Assembly: GCA_028282045.1 (NCBI GenBank)
Contig: JANQIS010000236.1
Coordinates: 1 to 14,011, forward strand
Source: Gammaproteobacteria bacterium
Lineage (GTDB): Bacteria > Pseudomonadota > Gammaproteobacteria > Francisellales > CACEW01
Direction of reading: 5' to 3'
DNA length: 14,011 nucleotides
The position numbers and the translations under genes were made by a program. Shown in pieces: positions 13,193 through 14,011 of the stretch. Position 1 is the first letter of the stretch. The number at the start of each line of letters is the position of its first letter. Below the pieces are notes generated by a model that saw only the letters and a program-made list of their open reading frames with translations, had not been told where the DNA came from and made no database searches.

Positions 13193-13685
13193 AGGGTGGA
13201 ATTGTGATAACCGTTGGGTGAAGTGGATTGCTGGGGCTGTTGGCAATTTCAGTTTGTGTATTGTAATTAATGATTTGCCCTTTGAAAATATTGCCATCTT
13301 GCTCAAGTGATGCGTTATGCTGATAACGCACCAAATGTTGATTAGGGATATAAATAATTTGTCTGGCCTTACCAATGGATTTTTTATGCTCTTTATCCGG
13401 CGAAGTATACGTTGAAACTGCTGGATTACCATAGGCAATCATTTTTTGGACACTGTTGGATTTGCCTTGGTTGATTACTAGCCTGTCTGCAGATAAGGTG
13501 CGTTGACCTTGATGTGCCTTAACCTTGTCTAAATAGGTGGCCGTGTGTTTAGCGGTATCAATGACCATCTGGTCACTGGAGACGTGGATCAGCTCACCGT
13601 GTGCCTGGGCCATGGTGCTACCTAATAGCAACAATAAGCTAGTGCTGAGGTTGAGTAATGGTTGCATTTTGTTTACTAGCTTCAT
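13146..13685 (-). CDS. lptA: Lipopolysaccharide transport periplasmic protein LptA
   Basis: LptA forms the periplasmic bridge that carries lipopolysaccharide between LptC and LptD. The protein of about 179 residues starts with a signal peptide (MKLVNKM, a hydrophobic LLNLSTSLLLLLGS stretch, cleavage site after AQA). The OstA/LptA beta-jellyroll follows: IHVSSDQMVIDTAKHTATYLD (cited in part), KAHQGQRTLSADRLVI, MIAYGNPAV, and the GQIINYNTQTE strand. Only the C-terminal tail, rich in Ser, Thr, Lys and Asn, is unlike the family; it is read through the 47-base overlap with lptB. ATG 13685 is preferred, with ATG 13700 (MFKAL) an equally possible start; neither has a Shine-Dalgarno. It overlaps the end of lptC by 47-62 bases. 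Confidence 0.9.
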   Translation of the reverse strand: MKLVNKMQPLLNLSTSLLLLLGSTMAQAHGELIHVSSDQMVIDTAKHTATYLDKVKAHQGQRTLSADRLVINQGKSNSVQKMIAYGNPAVSTYTSPDKEHKKSIGKARQIIYIPNQHLVRYQHNASLEQDGNIFKGQIINYNTQTEIANSPSNPLHPTVITIPPYDRHKNTSSTSTKSR

Positions 13686-14011
13686 AAGTGCTTTGAACAT
13701 TAGAAAGTAAATGGATCATTTTGGTTTTGGTATTGGCATGCATACCCACTGCACGGGTAATATTCTGTGTGCCTGATTGGTAGAATGTCACGGCTTTGTC
13801 TGTTTCAACAAGATTCTTATTAGGATAGATGGTCAGCGTGCTAGTACGAAAGGCAAGCGCACGAAATCCATTGCCCGCAGGTCGGGTAGCGTGCACCTGA
13901 TCCCACAAATCAATGATACTGTTGTCGTGATGCATTCGACCGTAATCAGCATGGAGCTGCCAGTTAGGTGCTTTAGTATAGCTGACGACGGTAGTATTAA
14001 TATCATGTAGT
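13639..14011 (-). CDS. lptC: Lipopolysaccharide export protein LptC, C-terminal part
   Basis: LptC is the bitopic inner-membrane protein that passes lipopolysaccharide from LptB2FG to LptA. The frame is open to the right edge, so the 5' end with the membrane anchor lies outside; about 123 residues are visible. Family traits are PNWQLHADYG followed by IIDLWDQV, TSTLTIYPNKNLVETDKAVTF (cited as the strand pair around the P-x-x-x-x-x-T-D-x-V motif), and the typical closing block KMIHLLSNVQSTYEA. Position directly upstream of lptA supports the call. An internal ATG at 13935 is not the true start, since conserved sequence continues above it. The tail KQNATITQPQH overlaps the lptA start region. Confidence 0.9.
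   Translation of the reverse strand, partial: LHDINTTVVSYTKAPNWQLHADYGRMHHDNSIIDLWDQVHATRPAGNGFRALAFRTSTLTIYPNKNLVETDKAVTFYQSGTQNITRAVGMHANTKTKMIHLLSNVQSTYEASKQNATITQPQH

Noticed and set aside
13193..13438. N-terminal extension of LptB in the same open frame
   Set aside because: LptB homology starts at ATG 13192, and the extension is antisense-free but overlaps lptA coding sequence in another frame.

Overview
The window looks like chromosomal DNA from a Gram-negative gammaproteobacterium of moderate, slightly AT-rich base composition. The IF1 and class II LysRS sequences are of gammaproteobacterial type, and there is an Hda-type replication regulator, a seven-iron ferredoxin of the FdxA family, and the lptC-lptA-lptB lipopolysaccharide-export block joined to a hpf-ptsN nitrogen-PTS cluster. 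An affiliation with Legionellales or Coxiella-like bacteria is possible but is only my impression. I see no tRNA, rRNA, CRISPR array, insertion sequence or transposase; nearly everything is single-copy housekeeping sequence.

Layout, left to right. (1) Positions 1-1062, plus strand: the end of msrA overlaps a YgjP/DUF45 zinc metallopeptidase gene. (2) 1071-2451: fdxA (minus) diverges from a gene for a 5' nuclease that resembles bacteriophage T4 RNase H rather than bacterial Xni or PolA; its metal-site loop carries three tandem Arg-Gly-Asp units. (3) 2470-5595: nadB (NAD synthesis) and lysS (lysyl-tRNA synthetase), the latter preceded by a 15-codon leader ORF with a strong ribosome binding site whose stop overlaps the lysS start. 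(4) 5596-6181: about 590 bases with no convincing protein gene but several short inverted repeats and a promoter-like sequence. (5) 6182-8678, plus strand: a 69-residue predicted secreted protein with its own terminator, rpiA, a PfkB-family nucleoside/sugar kinase, and infA. (6) 8671-9631, minus strand: an Sfp-type phosphopantetheinyl transferase and a second small predicted secreted protein. (7) 9729-10421, plus strand: hda. (8) 10501-14011, minus strand: a compact block read as lptC-lptA-lptB-hpf-ptsN-hprK(short)-EIIA(Man type)-ptsH, meeting hda at a 15-bp-stem bidirectional terminator.

The last block links envelope biogenesis (LptABC), ribosome hibernation (HPF) and a regulatory phosphotransfer chain (HPr with both His15 and Ser46, EIIA-Ntr, EIIA-Man). 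Compared with the usual proteobacterial arrangement it lacks rpoN between lptB and hpf, and rapZ after the kinase. The HPr kinase is a 116-residue, kinase-core-only form with a degenerate signature.

The most interesting items are the T4-type nuclease with its RGD repeats, the shortened HprK, the lysS leader ORF, and the two orphan secreted micro-proteins. I found no clear multi-gene novel defence or mobile system.
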